Of a stretch of DNA of 6,950 nt, positions 1 through 5,879 are shown one piece after another. Position 1 is the first letter of the stretch, and the number at the start of each line of letters is the position of its first letter. The stretch is taken from the NCBI GenBank assembly GCA_025965395.1, contig JAOPXA010000150.1, positions 1 through 6,950 of the forward strand. Direction: 5' to 3'. The notes under the pieces were generated by a model that worked only from the letters and a program-made list of their open reading frames with translations, was not told the DNA's origin and made no database searches. The position numbers and the translations under genes are program-made. The DNA comes from Nocardioidaceae bacterium. GTDB taxonomy: Bacteria > Actinomycetota > Actinomycetes > Propionibacteriales > Nocardioidaceae.

Positions 1-1
1 C

Positions 2-694
2 CGGTTCGTCAACGACAGCGCCGAGACGCTGACGGTGACGCGTGCGGCCTTCTCGTCGCAGCGGCTCACCAAGGATGCGGTCTGGTCAGGCTCGTCGACG
101 ATCAGCCCAGGAGGCGTACGCAATCTCGCCGCCGAGATGCCCGAGGCGCGTTGCGCGGTCGGCCCGATCGGAACCGTGACCGTCTTCTTCGTCGATGAGA
201 CCGGCGCGGCCCGCTCATCGGTGACGCCGGAAGACCGTTTCGGCTCGGTCTCGAAGTTCATGGATCGCGACTGCGCGCGCCTGACTGCCGAACGCACGGC
301 ATCGGTGAGCATCTCGGACCCGGTCCAGATCGCCGGCCAAGGCAAGAATTCGCGCGCTTACCTCTTCGTCGACGTCAAACCATCGGGGCGGGCGGGCACG
401 CTGACGCTTGACTCTCTTGACGACACGGTGCTGTTGACCTCGCCGACCCGCAAGCCGTGGGAGCTTCACCGCGAGATCAACGGCCTGGGTCCACCCGAAA
501 CCTTCAGCCTGCCGGTGATCCCCAATCGCTGTGACCCCCACGCACTCGCCGAGGACAAGGTGGGCACGCTGCTCACCCTGCATACTCACGTCGTCCAGGG
601 CACGGACCTGAGCTACGCGATCCCCTTGAGCGAAGACCAACGCTCGGCCCTCTTCGACTTCGTCAGCGCCTACTGCGGCTTCGCCGCCCGCTAG
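2..694 (+). CDS. Uncharacterised actinobacterial, probably exported protein (C-terminal part, 5' end outside window)
   Basis: The reading frame is open from the first complete codon (position 2) to a TAG at 692-694, so this is the 3' part of a longer gene. A GTG at 35 could serve as a start, but the upstream residues (FVNDSAETLTVTRAAF) read like protein of the same fold, so I treat the 5' end as missing. Four cysteines are spaced through the fragment (in PEARC, RDC, NRCDPH and AYCGF), enough for two disulfides. This and the beta-rich, Ser/Thr-rich composition suggest export. The lead motif is RCDPHALAEDKVGT near positions 527-570, followed by a C-terminal YCGF. I recall RCDPHA-x-AEDK-x-GT from hypothetical proteins of other actinobacteria, but know of no function. 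No catalytic motif or membrane segment is visible in the part shown; a signal peptide or lipobox would lie upstream. It converges on the regulator gene and has no clear link to leucine catabolism. Confidence 0.7.
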   Translation, partial: RFVNDSAETLTVTRAAFSSQRLTKDAVWSGSSTISPGGVRNLAAEMPEARCAVGPIGTVTVFFVDETGAARSSVTPEDRFGSVSKFMDRDCARLTAERTASVSISDPVQIAGQGKNSRAYLFVDVKPSGRAGTLTLDSLDDTVLLTSPTRKPWELHREINGLGPPETFSLPVIPNRCDPHALAEDKVGTLLTLHTHVVQGTDLSYAIPLSEDQRSALFDFVSAYCGFAAR

Positions 695-711
695 CCCGAT
701 CCGCGTCGCTA

Positions 712-729
712 TCCCATGAGGCCATGGGA
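712..729. terminator. Hairpin downstream of the exported-protein gene (candidate bidirectional terminator)
   Basis: TCCCATG (712-718) and CATGGGA (723-729) form a perfect 7-bp stem with a 4-nt AGGC loop, 17 nt after the stop of the upstream + gene. There is no U-tract on either strand, which is common for actinobacterial terminators but leaves the call tentative. It lies in a convergent gap, so it could act on transcripts from either side. Confidence 0.4.
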
Positions 730-743
730 ATCCGACTCATCCA

Positions 744-759
744 ATGGGTTGCAACCCAT
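744..759. terminator. Perfect 16-bp palindrome ATGGGTTGCAACCCAT (second candidate terminator)
   Basis: Positions 744-759 are fully self-complementary. As RNA they would fold into a 6-bp stem with a TGCA loop. A partial outer arm exists (CTCAT at 736-740 against ATGAG at 758-762), so a competing fold is possible. The octamer CCCATGAG occurs here (755-762) and also in the first hairpin (713-720), so the two hairpins share sequence. On the minus strand it lies about 40 nt after the regulator's TGA (804-802), a suitable place for its terminator. A protein-binding palindrome is the alternative. Nothing else is seen in the 695-801 gap. Confidence 0.4.
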
Positions 760-801
760 GAGATGCGTCAACAACCCGAGGTGGGTGGGCCGGTATGAGC
801 G

Positions 802-1362
802 TCAGACCCGCTCGCGAAGCAGCGCGCTCGTGGCAAGCTCGCTTAGCAGTTCGCGCATGTGCGCGTCCCCGATTCGGGCACTGTGTGGCGTGGAGTTGAG
901 CAGCCCAAAGGTCGCCTGCACTGCAGCCCGAGCGGTCGGATGGTCGTATGTTGGCCGCACCTCGAGGAGCTTCTCCACCCAGATGTCGATGTAGGCCAGC
1001 TGGAGAGCACGCACCTCGCCCTGACCCGCTGCGTCGAGGTTGGTCCACTCGCGCTCTTGGATCACGATGAGCGCCGGGTTGCCCAGCGCGAAGTCGATAT
1101 GCCACCCGATAAGGGCCGAGAGAGCCTCCACGGAGTCGTCGGCGGCGTCTGCGCGTGCCCGCCCCGTGGCCAAGAGTTCCTGGCTGATGTTGACGAGCGT
1201 CTGGGTCAGCACGTCGTCCTTGCTCGCAAAATGGCGATAGAGCGCTGGGCCCGAAATGCCGCACGCCGCACCGATGTCATGCACCGAGACGCCGTGGAAC
1301 CCCCGCGCCGCAAACAGCTCCGCAGCGGTATCGAGAATCTGCTGCTTGCGAGTGCTGGCCAC
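802..1362 (-). CDS. TetR/AcrR-family transcriptional regulator, likely repressor of the leucine-degradation operon
   Basis: The protein has 186 residues from the GTG at 1362, a normal TetR length. Residues 1-50 form the TetR_N DNA-binding domain: RKQQILDTAAELFAARGFHG, then the helix-turn-helix VSVHDIGAACGISGPALYRHF (about residues 25-45), closely matching the family consensus. The rest is an all-helical ligand/dimer domain (GWHIDFAL, IQEREWTNL, FGLLNSTPHS) that does not reveal the ligand; an acyl-CoA of the pathway is a reasonable guess. The frame also allows a TTG start at 1380, adding MVYTGR. I prefer GTG 1362 because a -10-like TACACT lies exactly 6 nt before it, the protein then starts at the usual distance from the helix-turn-helix, and the extra codons would overlap that promoter. 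It is divergent from the carboxylase operon with a shared inverted repeat between them, which implies autoregulation and control of the operon. The family call is firm; the target is inferred from position. Confidence 0.9.
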   Translation of the reverse strand: MASTRKQQILDTAAELFAARGFHGVSVHDIGAACGISGPALYRHFASKDDVLTQTLVNISQELLATGRARADAADDSVEALSALIGWHIDFALGNPALIVIQEREWTNLDAAGQGEVRALQLAYIDIWVEKLLEVRPTYDHPTARAAVQATFGLLNSTPHSARIGDAHMRELLSELATSALLRERV

Positions 1363-1368
1363 CCGCCC

Positions 1369-1399
1369 AGTGTAGACCAATCATGTTAACGACCGTTAA
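1369..1399 (-). promoter_or_regulatory. Predicted leaderless promoter of the tetR gene
   Basis: On the minus strand, TACACT (1374-1369) matches the actinobacterial -10 pattern TANNNT and is followed by exactly 6 nt (GGGCGG) before GTG at 1362. This would put the transcription start on the G of the start codon. A weak -35 candidate, TTAACG (1399-1394, 4 of 6 matches to TTGACA), lies 19 bp upstream and inside the inverted repeat, so a bound regulator would block it. There is no separate Shine-Dalgarno at a useful distance. Confidence 0.5.
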
Positions 1400-1402
1400 C
1401 AT
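1373..1402 (+). promoter_or_regulatory. Predicted leaderless promoter of the methylcrotonyl-CoA carboxylase operon
   Basis: TAACAT (1397-1402), the outer end of the right operator arm, fits the -10 consensus TANNNT. After 6 nt (CTAGGT) comes ATG at 1409, so the transcript would begin at the A of the start codon. A -35 candidate, TAGACC (1373-1378, 4 of 6 matches to TTGACA), is spaced 18 bp from it. An AGGT lies next to the ATG but is too close to act as a normal ribosome-binding site, which supports leaderless translation. Confidence 0.55.
1383..1402. promoter_or_regulatory. TetR operator candidate: ATGTTAACGACCGTTAACAT
   Basis: Two perfect 9-bp arms, ATGTTAACG (1383-1391) and CGTTAACAT (1394-1402), flank a 2-bp centre (AC). 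The length and symmetry fit a TetR dimer site, and the A/T-rich arms stand out in a G/C-rich region. The site lies between the divergent regulator and carboxylase genes. It contains the -10 hexamer of the operon promoter and the probable -35 of the regulator gene, so binding would shut both. A terminator role is unlikely, since it lies upstream of both genes. Confidence 0.8.
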
Positions 1403-1408
1403 CTAGGT

Positions 1409-2965
1409 ATGCGTGAACTTGTAGCCCAATTGAAAGAGCGCCTGGTCGTCGTCCGCGAAGGTGGATCCCTCGCCGCGCGCGAGAAGCACGTCGGTCGAGG
1501 CAAGCTTCTGGTCCGAGACCGAGTCGACCGGTTGCTCGACCCGGGATCGCCGTTCCTCGAGATCGCCCCGTTGGCCGCCTACGGCATGTACGGAGCCCCC
1601 GATGACCTCTATAGCGTGCCGGCCGCCGGCATGGTCGCGGGCATCGGCCGCGTCTCCGGACGTGAATGCGTCATCGTCGCGAACGACGCCACGGTCAAGG
1701 GCGGCACCTACTACCCGTTGACCGTCAAGAAGCACCTCCGCGCGCAGATGATCGCGTCGGAGAACCGCCTTCCGTGCATCTACCTCGTCGACTCCGGCGG
1801 CGCGTTCCTCCCCATGCAGGACGACGTCTTCCCCGACCGTGAGCACTTCGGACGCATCTTCTTCAACCAGGCCAACCTCTCGGCTCGAGGCATCCCGCAG
1901 ATCGCCTCGGTCATGGGTTCGTGCACGGCTGGTGGTGCTTACGTCCCGGCCATGAGCGACGAATCGGTCATCGTGCGCAACCAGGGCACGATCTTCTTAG
2001 GCGGTCCGCCGCTCGTGAAGGCGGCCACCGGCGAGATCGTCACGGCCGAGGACCTTGGCGGCGGCGACGTCCACGCCCGCACGTCCGGCGTCGTCGATCA
2101 CCTTGCTGATGACGACGCCCACGCACTTGGCATCGTCCGCTCCATCGTCGCCACCCTTGAGCGGCCGAACGCGCCGAGCCTTGCGAAGTATGCGTCGGAA
2201 GAACCCACCGAGGACCCCGAGGGTCTGTACGACATACCGACCGACAGCCGCACGCCCTACGACGTGCGCGACGTCATCCGCCGCATCGTCGACGGCTCGC
2301 GTATGCACGAGTTCAAGGCCCTCTACGGCGACACCCTGGTGTGCGTCTTCGCGCGCATCATGGGCTATCCGGTCGCGATCCTGGCCAACAACGGCATCCT
2401 CTTCTCGGAGTCGGCGCTCAAGGGCGCGCACTTCATCGAGCTGGCCAACCAACGCGGCATCCCGCTCGTCTTCCTCCAGAACATCTCCGGGTTCATGGTC
2501 GGACGGGAGTACGAGAACGGCGGCATCGCCAAGGATGGCGCCAAGCTCGTGACCGCCGTCGCGTCGTCCGTCGTCCCGAAGTTCACCGTCGTCATCGGCG
2601 GCTCGTTCGGCGCCGGCAACTACGGCATGTGCGGGCGCGCCTACGACCCCCGATTCCTGTGGATGTGGCCTAACGCGCGCATCTCGGTCATGGGCGGCGA
2701 GCAAGCATCATCGGTGCTTGCGACCGTCCGTCGTGACGGCATCGAGGGTAAGGGGGGCGAGTGGTCCGCGGAGGACGAGGAGTCCTTCAAGGCTCCGATC
2801 CGTGCGAAGTACGAGGAGCAGGGTTCGGCGTACTACTCCTCAGCCCGCCTCTGGGATGACGGAATTATCGATCCCCTCGACACCCGCCGGGTGCTCGGTA
2901 TGGGCCTCGCGGTGGCGTCCAACGCCCCGCTGCCCGATCCCAACTTCGGCATCTTCCGGATGTGA
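1409..2965 (+). CDS. accD1: Methylcrotonyl-CoA carboxylase, carboxyltransferase (beta) subunit
   Basis: The product transfers CO2 from carboxybiotin to 3-methylcrotonyl-CoA, giving 3-methylglutaconyl-CoA in cytosolic leucine breakdown. The 518 residues form two crotonase-like carboxyltransferase halves, roughly 20-250 and 260-510. Family-specific stretches are clear: [13 protein letters not shown] (125-137), [15 protein letters not shown] (141-155), [18 protein letters not shown] (168-185), [14 protein letters not shown] (196-209), then [15 protein letters not shown] (355-369) and [11 protein letters not shown] (397-407). The glycine-rich TAGGAY and SFGAGNYGM loops supply the oxyanion holes. 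The [10 protein letters not shown] and [10 protein letters not shown] versions mark methylcrotonyl- rather than propionyl-CoA carboxylases. ATG 1409 is the first possible start: an in-frame TAA at 1397-1399, inside the operator, blocks any extension. The protein begins slightly shorter than many homologues. It overlaps the alpha gene at TGATG, implying translational coupling. The symbol follows mycobacterial/Streptomyces usage; mccB and liuB are synonyms. Confidence 0.95.
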   Translation: MRELVAQLKERLVVVREGGSLAAREKHVGRGKLLVRDRVDRLLDPGSPFLEIAPLAAYGMYGAPDDLYSVPAAGMVAGIGRVSGRECVIVANDATVKGGTYYPLTVKKHLRAQMIASENRLPCIYLVDSGGAFLPMQDDVFPDREHFGRIFFNQANLSARGIPQIASVMGSCTAGGAYVPAMSDESVIVRNQGTIFLGGPPLVKAATGEIVTAEDLGGGDVHARTSGVVDHLADDDAHALGIVRSIVATLERPNAPSLAKYASEEPTEDPEGLYDIPTDSRTPYDVRDVIRRIVDGSRMHEFKALYGDTLVCVFARIMGYPVAILANNGILFSESALKGAHFIELANQRGIPLVFLQNISGFMVGREYENGGIAKDGAKLVTAVASSVVPKFTVVIGGSFGAGNYGMCGRAYDPRFLWMWPNARISVMGGEQASSVLATVRRDGIEGKGGEWSAEDEESFKAPIRAKYEEQGSAYYSSARLWDDGIIDPLDTRRVLGMGLAVASNAPLPDPNFGIFRM

Positions 2966-4824
2966 TGACCATGTTTACGTCAGTCCTCATCGCCAACCGT
3001 GGCGAAATTGCCCTACGCATCATCCGTGCAGCCAAGAGTGCCGGGATCCGCAGCATCGCTGTCTATTCGGACGCCGACAAGGGTGCCCCGTATGTGCGCG
3101 CAGCCGACGAGGCCGTGCATATCGGCCCGACGCTGGCCTCGGAGTCCTACCTCAACATCGACAAGATCCTCGCCGCGGCGAAGGCTACCGGGGCTGAGGC
3201 CATCCACCCTGGGTATGGCTTCCTGTCCGAGCGTGCGCCGTTCGTGCGGGCCGTCAAGGAGGCCGGGCTCATCTTCATCGGACCTACGGCCGACGTGATG
3301 GATGCCATGGGTCGCAAGGACCACGCGCGCACGATCGCCGAGCGCGCCAACGTACCCGTCACTCCGCGATTCGATGAGGACGGTGTGACGGAAGCGGACT
3401 ACCCGGTGCTCGTCAAGGCCGCGGCCGGCGGTGGTGGCAAGGGCATGCGCGTCGTCCGCGAAGCGAGCCAGCTGGGCCCGTCCATCGACTCGGCGCGCCG
3501 CGAGGCGGCCAACTCGTTCGGCGACGACACGCTGCTGATCGAGAAGTATGTCGAAGGTGGCCGTCACATCGAGGTCCAGGTGATCGCTGACGAGCACGGC
3601 AACGTCGTGCATCTCTTCGAGCGCGACTGCTCGGCTCAGCGTCGTCACCAGAAGGTCGTCGAAGAGGCTCCGGCCGCACGGCTCAGCGATGCGGTCCGCA
3701 AGACGTTGCTCGACTCGTCCGTGGCCCTGTGCCGCGAGGTCGGCTACACCAACGCGGGCACCGTGGAGTTCCTCGTGCACGGCGACAACGCCTACTTCCT
3801 GGAGATGAACACGCGCCTCCAAGTCGAGCACCCCGTCACCGAGGACATCACCGGCATCGATCTCGTGCAGTGGCAGTTCGCCGTGGCCGCAGGCCAGCCA
3901 CTTCCGCTGAGCCAGGACGAGATCACGCAGAGTGGACACGCCATCGAGGTGCGCGTCTACGCCGAGGACCCATACAGCGGGTTCCTGCCCCAGGCGGGCA
4001 AGGCGCTGGACGTCGTCTGGCCGGCCGATGCCCGCATCGAAGCGTCGTTCGAACGTGGACAAGCCGTCTCGACGTCGTACGACCCGATGCTGGCTAAGAT
4101 CATCACGCACGGAGTGGATCGCGACGCCGCGCGCAAGGCGATGATCAAGGCGCTGGACGAGACCGCTGTCTTTGGCATCACCACCAACATCGGCTTCCTG
4201 CGTGCCTTGGTCGCGAGCGAGGCTTTCGCCCATGGCGACGTGCATACCGGGTGGCTCGACAGCGACGCATCCAAGGCGCTGACGACCAAGCCTGAGCTCC
4301 CCGCCGAAGCCGTCGAGGCTGCCGCGAAGCTGTGGGCGCATACGACCGTCTTGCCCTCGGGCGACCCCTTTGGTGCCGCGGACTCGTGGCGCTCGGCGGG
4401 AGATCCGGCGCCGATCCAGATCCATCTCATCGACGAGTTGGGCCAGGAGTACGCCTTCGACTTCGCCACCGAGGACTTCGCTCACGTGGGGGCGCTGGCC
4501 ATGGTCGACTCGAGCGGCGTCTCCATCGCGTGGCACGGCCAGCCGTGGCGCCTCAACGTGCCTGACCCGATGCGCGCCGCTCACGCGGTCGCCGGCGAAG
4601 CCGATGTCGTGTCGCCGATGCCCGGCACCGTCATCTCGGTGACGGCTGTTGAGGGAGTGACCGTCGAGGCGGGCACCGTCCTCGGAGTCGTCGAGGCGAT
4701 GAAGATGGAACTTGCGCTCAAGGCCCCGTATGACGGAGTTGTCACCGTCGTACGCGCCGCGGTTGGCGAACGTGTCGGCCTAGGTGATCTGCTGTTCACC
4801 GTCGAACCTATGGAGGGCGCATGA
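2965..4824 (+). CDS. accA1: Methylcrotonyl-CoA carboxylase, biotin carboxylase/biotin carrier (alpha) subunit
   Basis: This subunit carboxylates its own biotin with ATP and bicarbonate and passes the group to the beta subunit. Numbered from ATG 2965, the biotin carboxylase domain (about 4-440) starts with SVLIANRGEIALRI and contains the ATP-grasp loop AAGGGGKGM (K159 at its end), ERDCSAQRRHQK (219-230), the metal/catalytic segment EMNTRLQVEHPVTE (E280, N282, R284, E288) and RVYAEDP. A linker of about 440-540 is where alpha subunits dock on beta. The carrier domain (about 545-617) holds the biotin site EAMKMEL, with K580 as the modified lysine. The length, about 619, lies in the 600-700 range usual for such alpha subunits. 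The start is ambiguous: GTG 2962, ATG 2965 (in the TGATG overlap) or ATG 2971; no strong Shine-Dalgarno decides. It overlaps the lyase gene by ATGA. Domain architecture alone would also fit other acyl-CoA carboxylases; the adjacent beta subunit and lyase set the substrate. Pyruvate carboxylase is excluded by length. Confidence 0.94.
   Translation: MTMFTSVLIANRGEIALRIIRAAKSAGIRSIAVYSDADKGAPYVRAADEAVHIGPTLASESYLNIDKILAAAKATGAEAIHPGYGFLSERAPFVRAVKEAGLIFIGPTADVMDAMGRKDHARTIAERANVPVTPRFDEDGVTEADYPVLVKAAAGGGGKGMRVVREASQLGPSIDSARREAANSFGDDTLLIEKYVEGGRHIEVQVIADEHGNVVHLFERDCSAQRRHQKVVEEAPAARLSDAVRKTLLDSSVALCREVGYTNAGTVEFLVHGDNAYFLEMNTRLQVEHPVTEDITGIDLVQWQFAVAAGQPLPLSQDEITQSGHAIEVRVYAEDPYSGFLPQAGKALDVVWPADARIEASFERGQAVSTSYDPMLAKIITHGVDRDAARKAMIKALDETAVFGITTNIGFLRALVASEAFAHGDVHTGWLDSDASKALTTKPELPAEAVEAAAKLWAHTTVLPSGDPFGAADSWRSAGDPAPIQIHLIDELGQEYAFDFATEDFAHVGALAMVDSSGVSIAWHGQPWRLNVPDPMRAAHAVAGEADVVSPMPGTVISVTAVEGVTVEAGTVLGVVEAMKMELALKAPYDGVVTVVRAAVGERVGLGDLLFTVEPMEGA
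4812..4816 (+). promoter_or_regulatory. Ribosome binding site of the HMG-CoA lyase gene
   Basis: GGAGG at 4812-4816, within the last codons of the carboxylase alpha gene, lies 4 nt before ATG 4821. It is the only strong Shine-Dalgarno I found in the operon. It fits an internal cistron that is re-initiated at an ATGA overlap, in contrast to the leaderless first gene. Confidence 0.65.
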
Positions 4825-5756
4825 CCGACTTGCCGATGATCGTCAAGGATCCGACCCTTCCCGAACGCATCACGATCTACGAGGTTGGTGTGCGTGACGG
4901 CCTCCAAAACGAGAAGACGATCGTGCCGACCGAGGTCAAGGCCGAGTTCATTGCGCGCCTGATCGCTGCGGGGCTGCCGATCGTAGAAGCCACCAGTTTC
5001 GTGCACCCGAAGTGGGTGCCTCAGCTGGCGGACGCGGCAGACCTGGTTGCGTTGCTCGACATGCGGGGCCCCGTGCAGCTGCCGGTGCTCGTCCCCAACG
5101 AACGCGGTTTGGATCGTGCCATCGAGGCGGGCATCTCTCACATCGCCGTGTTCGGTAGCGCCAGCGAGACCTTCGCCAACAAGAACCTCAATTCGACGCT
5201 CGATGGTCAGTTCGAGATGTTCGAGCCGGTCGTCAAGCGGGCGCTCGCGGCCGACATGACGGTGCGCGCGTATGTCTCGATGTGCTTCGGCGACCCCTGG
5301 GAGGGGGCCGTGCCGATCGAACAGGTCGTCGCCACGGGCAAGCGGATGCTCGAGATGGGCGCCGAGGAGCTGTCGCTGGGCGACACGATCGGGGTTGCTA
5401 CCGCGGGGCACGTGACTGCGCTGGTGGACGCATTCGTCGCCGGGGGCGTGGGCCTTGAGCAGCTTGCGCTGCACTTCCACGACACCTATGGACAGGCGCT
5501 TTCCAACGTCCATGCGGGCCTGCGCAGCGGCATCACGACGTTCGATGCGTCAGCGGGCGGCCTCGGCGGATGCCCGTTCGCCAAAAGCGCCACAGGCAAC
5601 CTCGCGACCGAGGATCTCGTCTGGATGCTCAACGGACTGGGCATCGAGCACGGAGTCGATCTGGCCGCGCTGGTCGAGACGAGCGTCTGGATGGCCGACA
5701 AGCTGGGTCGCCCCAGCCCCTCGGGCGTCGTCCGTGCCCTCAGCGGAGCCGAGTAG
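4821..5756 (+). CDS. hmgL: Hydroxymethylglutaryl-CoA lyase
   Basis: The enzyme cleaves HMG-CoA to acetyl-CoA and acetoacetate, the last step of leucine catabolism. The 311 residues form one HMGL-like TIM barrel of usual bacterial length. Visible active-site elements are EVGVRDGLQNE (21-31, with R25 and metal ligand D26), VEATSFVHPKWVPQ (55-68, with E56), the metal ligands in LHFHDTYGQAL (H218, H220), and the signature GGLGGCPFAKSATGNLATED (246-265) with catalytic C251 and N260. Family knowledge: most HMG-CoA lyases read EVGPRDGLQNE, so Val24 for Pro is a small departure; every catalytic residue I can name is kept. The ATG overlaps the upstream stop as ATGA and has its own GGAGG. The gene ends at TAG 5754-5756, directly before a strongly structured intergenic element. 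Homocitrate or isopropylmalate synthases share the fold but are longer and lack the GGCPFAK-type signature. Confidence 0.95.
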   Translation: MTDLPMIVKDPTLPERITIYEVGVRDGLQNEKTIVPTEVKAEFIARLIAAGLPIVEATSFVHPKWVPQLADAADLVALLDMRGPVQLPVLVPNERGLDRAIEAGISHIAVFGSASETFANKNLNSTLDGQFEMFEPVVKRALAADMTVRAYVSMCFGDPWEGAVPIEQVVATGKRMLEMGAEELSLGDTIGVATAGHVTALVDAFVAGGVGLEQLALHFHDTYGQALSNVHAGLRSGITTFDASAGGLGGCPFAKSATGNLATEDLVWMLNGLGIEHGVDLAALVETSVWMADKLGRPSPSGVVRALSGAE

Positions 5757-5772
5757 CCCCCTCGCGCACCTT

Positions 5773-5793
5773 CCCATCCCCATCCCCATCCCC
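5773..5793 (-). repeat. Tandem ATCCCC repeat; four-G-tract (G-quadruplex) motif on the minus strand
   Basis: CCC followed by three ATCCCC units reads on the minus strand as (GGGGAT) three times plus GGG: four G-tracts of at least three, with 2-nt AT loops. This meets the standard G-quadruplex pattern with very short loops. The last unit also forms the base of the long hairpin's left arm, so the two structures would compete. The G-rich strand is the template for the lyase operon and would be in the RNA of any read-through from the EcsC-family gene. Confidence 0.65.
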
Positions 5794-5861
5794 ACGATTT
5801 GGAGAGTTAGACGCGTATCCCGAGACGGGGAAGCGCCTCTAAGTCTCCAAATCGTGGGGAT
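5788..5861. terminator. 74-nt near-palindrome between convergent genes; likely bidirectional terminator
   Basis: An 18-bp perfect inverted repeat (5788-5805 with 5844-5861; core CCCCACGATTTGGAGA against TCTCCAAATCGTGGGG) encloses a 38-nt interior that also pairs. After a G/G mismatch come TTAGA/TCTAA (5807-5811 with 5838-5842), a C/C mismatch, GCGT/GCGC including one G-U, an A/A mismatch, then TCCC/GGGA (5818-5821 with 5828-5831) and a 6-nt loop GAGACG. About 30 of 34 positions per arm pair by Watson-Crick rules. It lies 31 nt after the lyase stop and 18 nt beyond the EcsC-family stop, so it can end both transcripts. No U-tract follows on either strand. Its length is unusual for a simple terminator; a non-autonomous palindromic element or the fold of a small RNA are alternatives. 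Confidence 0.7.
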
Positions 5862-5879
5862 CGGCGGAGCCGAGGGGGG

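Larger units (their letters stand above)
5743..5874 (+). repeat. Direct repeat GCGGAGCCGAG, two copies flanking the intergenic structure
   Basis: The 11-mer GCGGAGCCGAG occurs at 5743-5753 (last sense codons of the lyase gene) and again at 5864-5874, just after the long hairpin. The copies are 110 nt apart. It could be the remnant of a small duplication or insertion, or simply part of the folded region. The coordinates span both copies and the sequence between. Confidence 0.6.

Noticed and set aside
716..1389. Plus-strand open frames opposite the TetR gene
   Set aside because: The minus strand holds a convincing helix-turn-helix regulator. The plus-strand frames read as low-complexity Arg/Ser/Pro-rich sequence and run across the operator.
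1997..2704. Antisense 235-codon frame in the carboxylase beta gene
   Set aside because: The Ala/Asp/Val/Arg-rich product is typical of antisense reading in G/C-rich DNA and there is no supporting signal.
3013..4584. Long antisense open frame (523 codons) opposite the carboxylase alpha gene
   Set aside because: It mirrors a clearly real gene on the other strand. Its product is rich in Arg, Val, Asp and His with no recognisable domain, as expected when G/C-rich third positions suppress stops in the opposite frame.
1409..4824. Propionyl-CoA or acetyl-CoA carboxylase, or pyruvate carboxylase, instead of methylcrotonyl-CoA carboxylase
   Set aside because: The beta subunit has [25 protein letters not shown] and [12 protein letters not shown], which are methylcrotonyl-type. 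The alpha protein lacks the pyruvate carboxyltransferase domain, and HMG-CoA lyase is the next gene.
4581..5513. Antisense open frame (310 codons) opposite the lyase gene
   Set aside because: It covers a gene with full family motifs and shows no domain, ribosome-binding site or plausible promoter of its own. It is a composition artefact.
5773..5793. ATCCCC repeats as a CRISPR or coding repeat
   Set aside because: The units are only 6 nt, without spacers, and lie outside any open frame that could be a gene.
5788..5861. Riboswitch, tRNA or insertion-sequence end
   Set aside because: There is no cloverleaf or known aptamer pattern, it lies downstream of both neighbouring genes, and no transposase or matching second end is present. 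A small repeat element remains possible and is listed as a finding.
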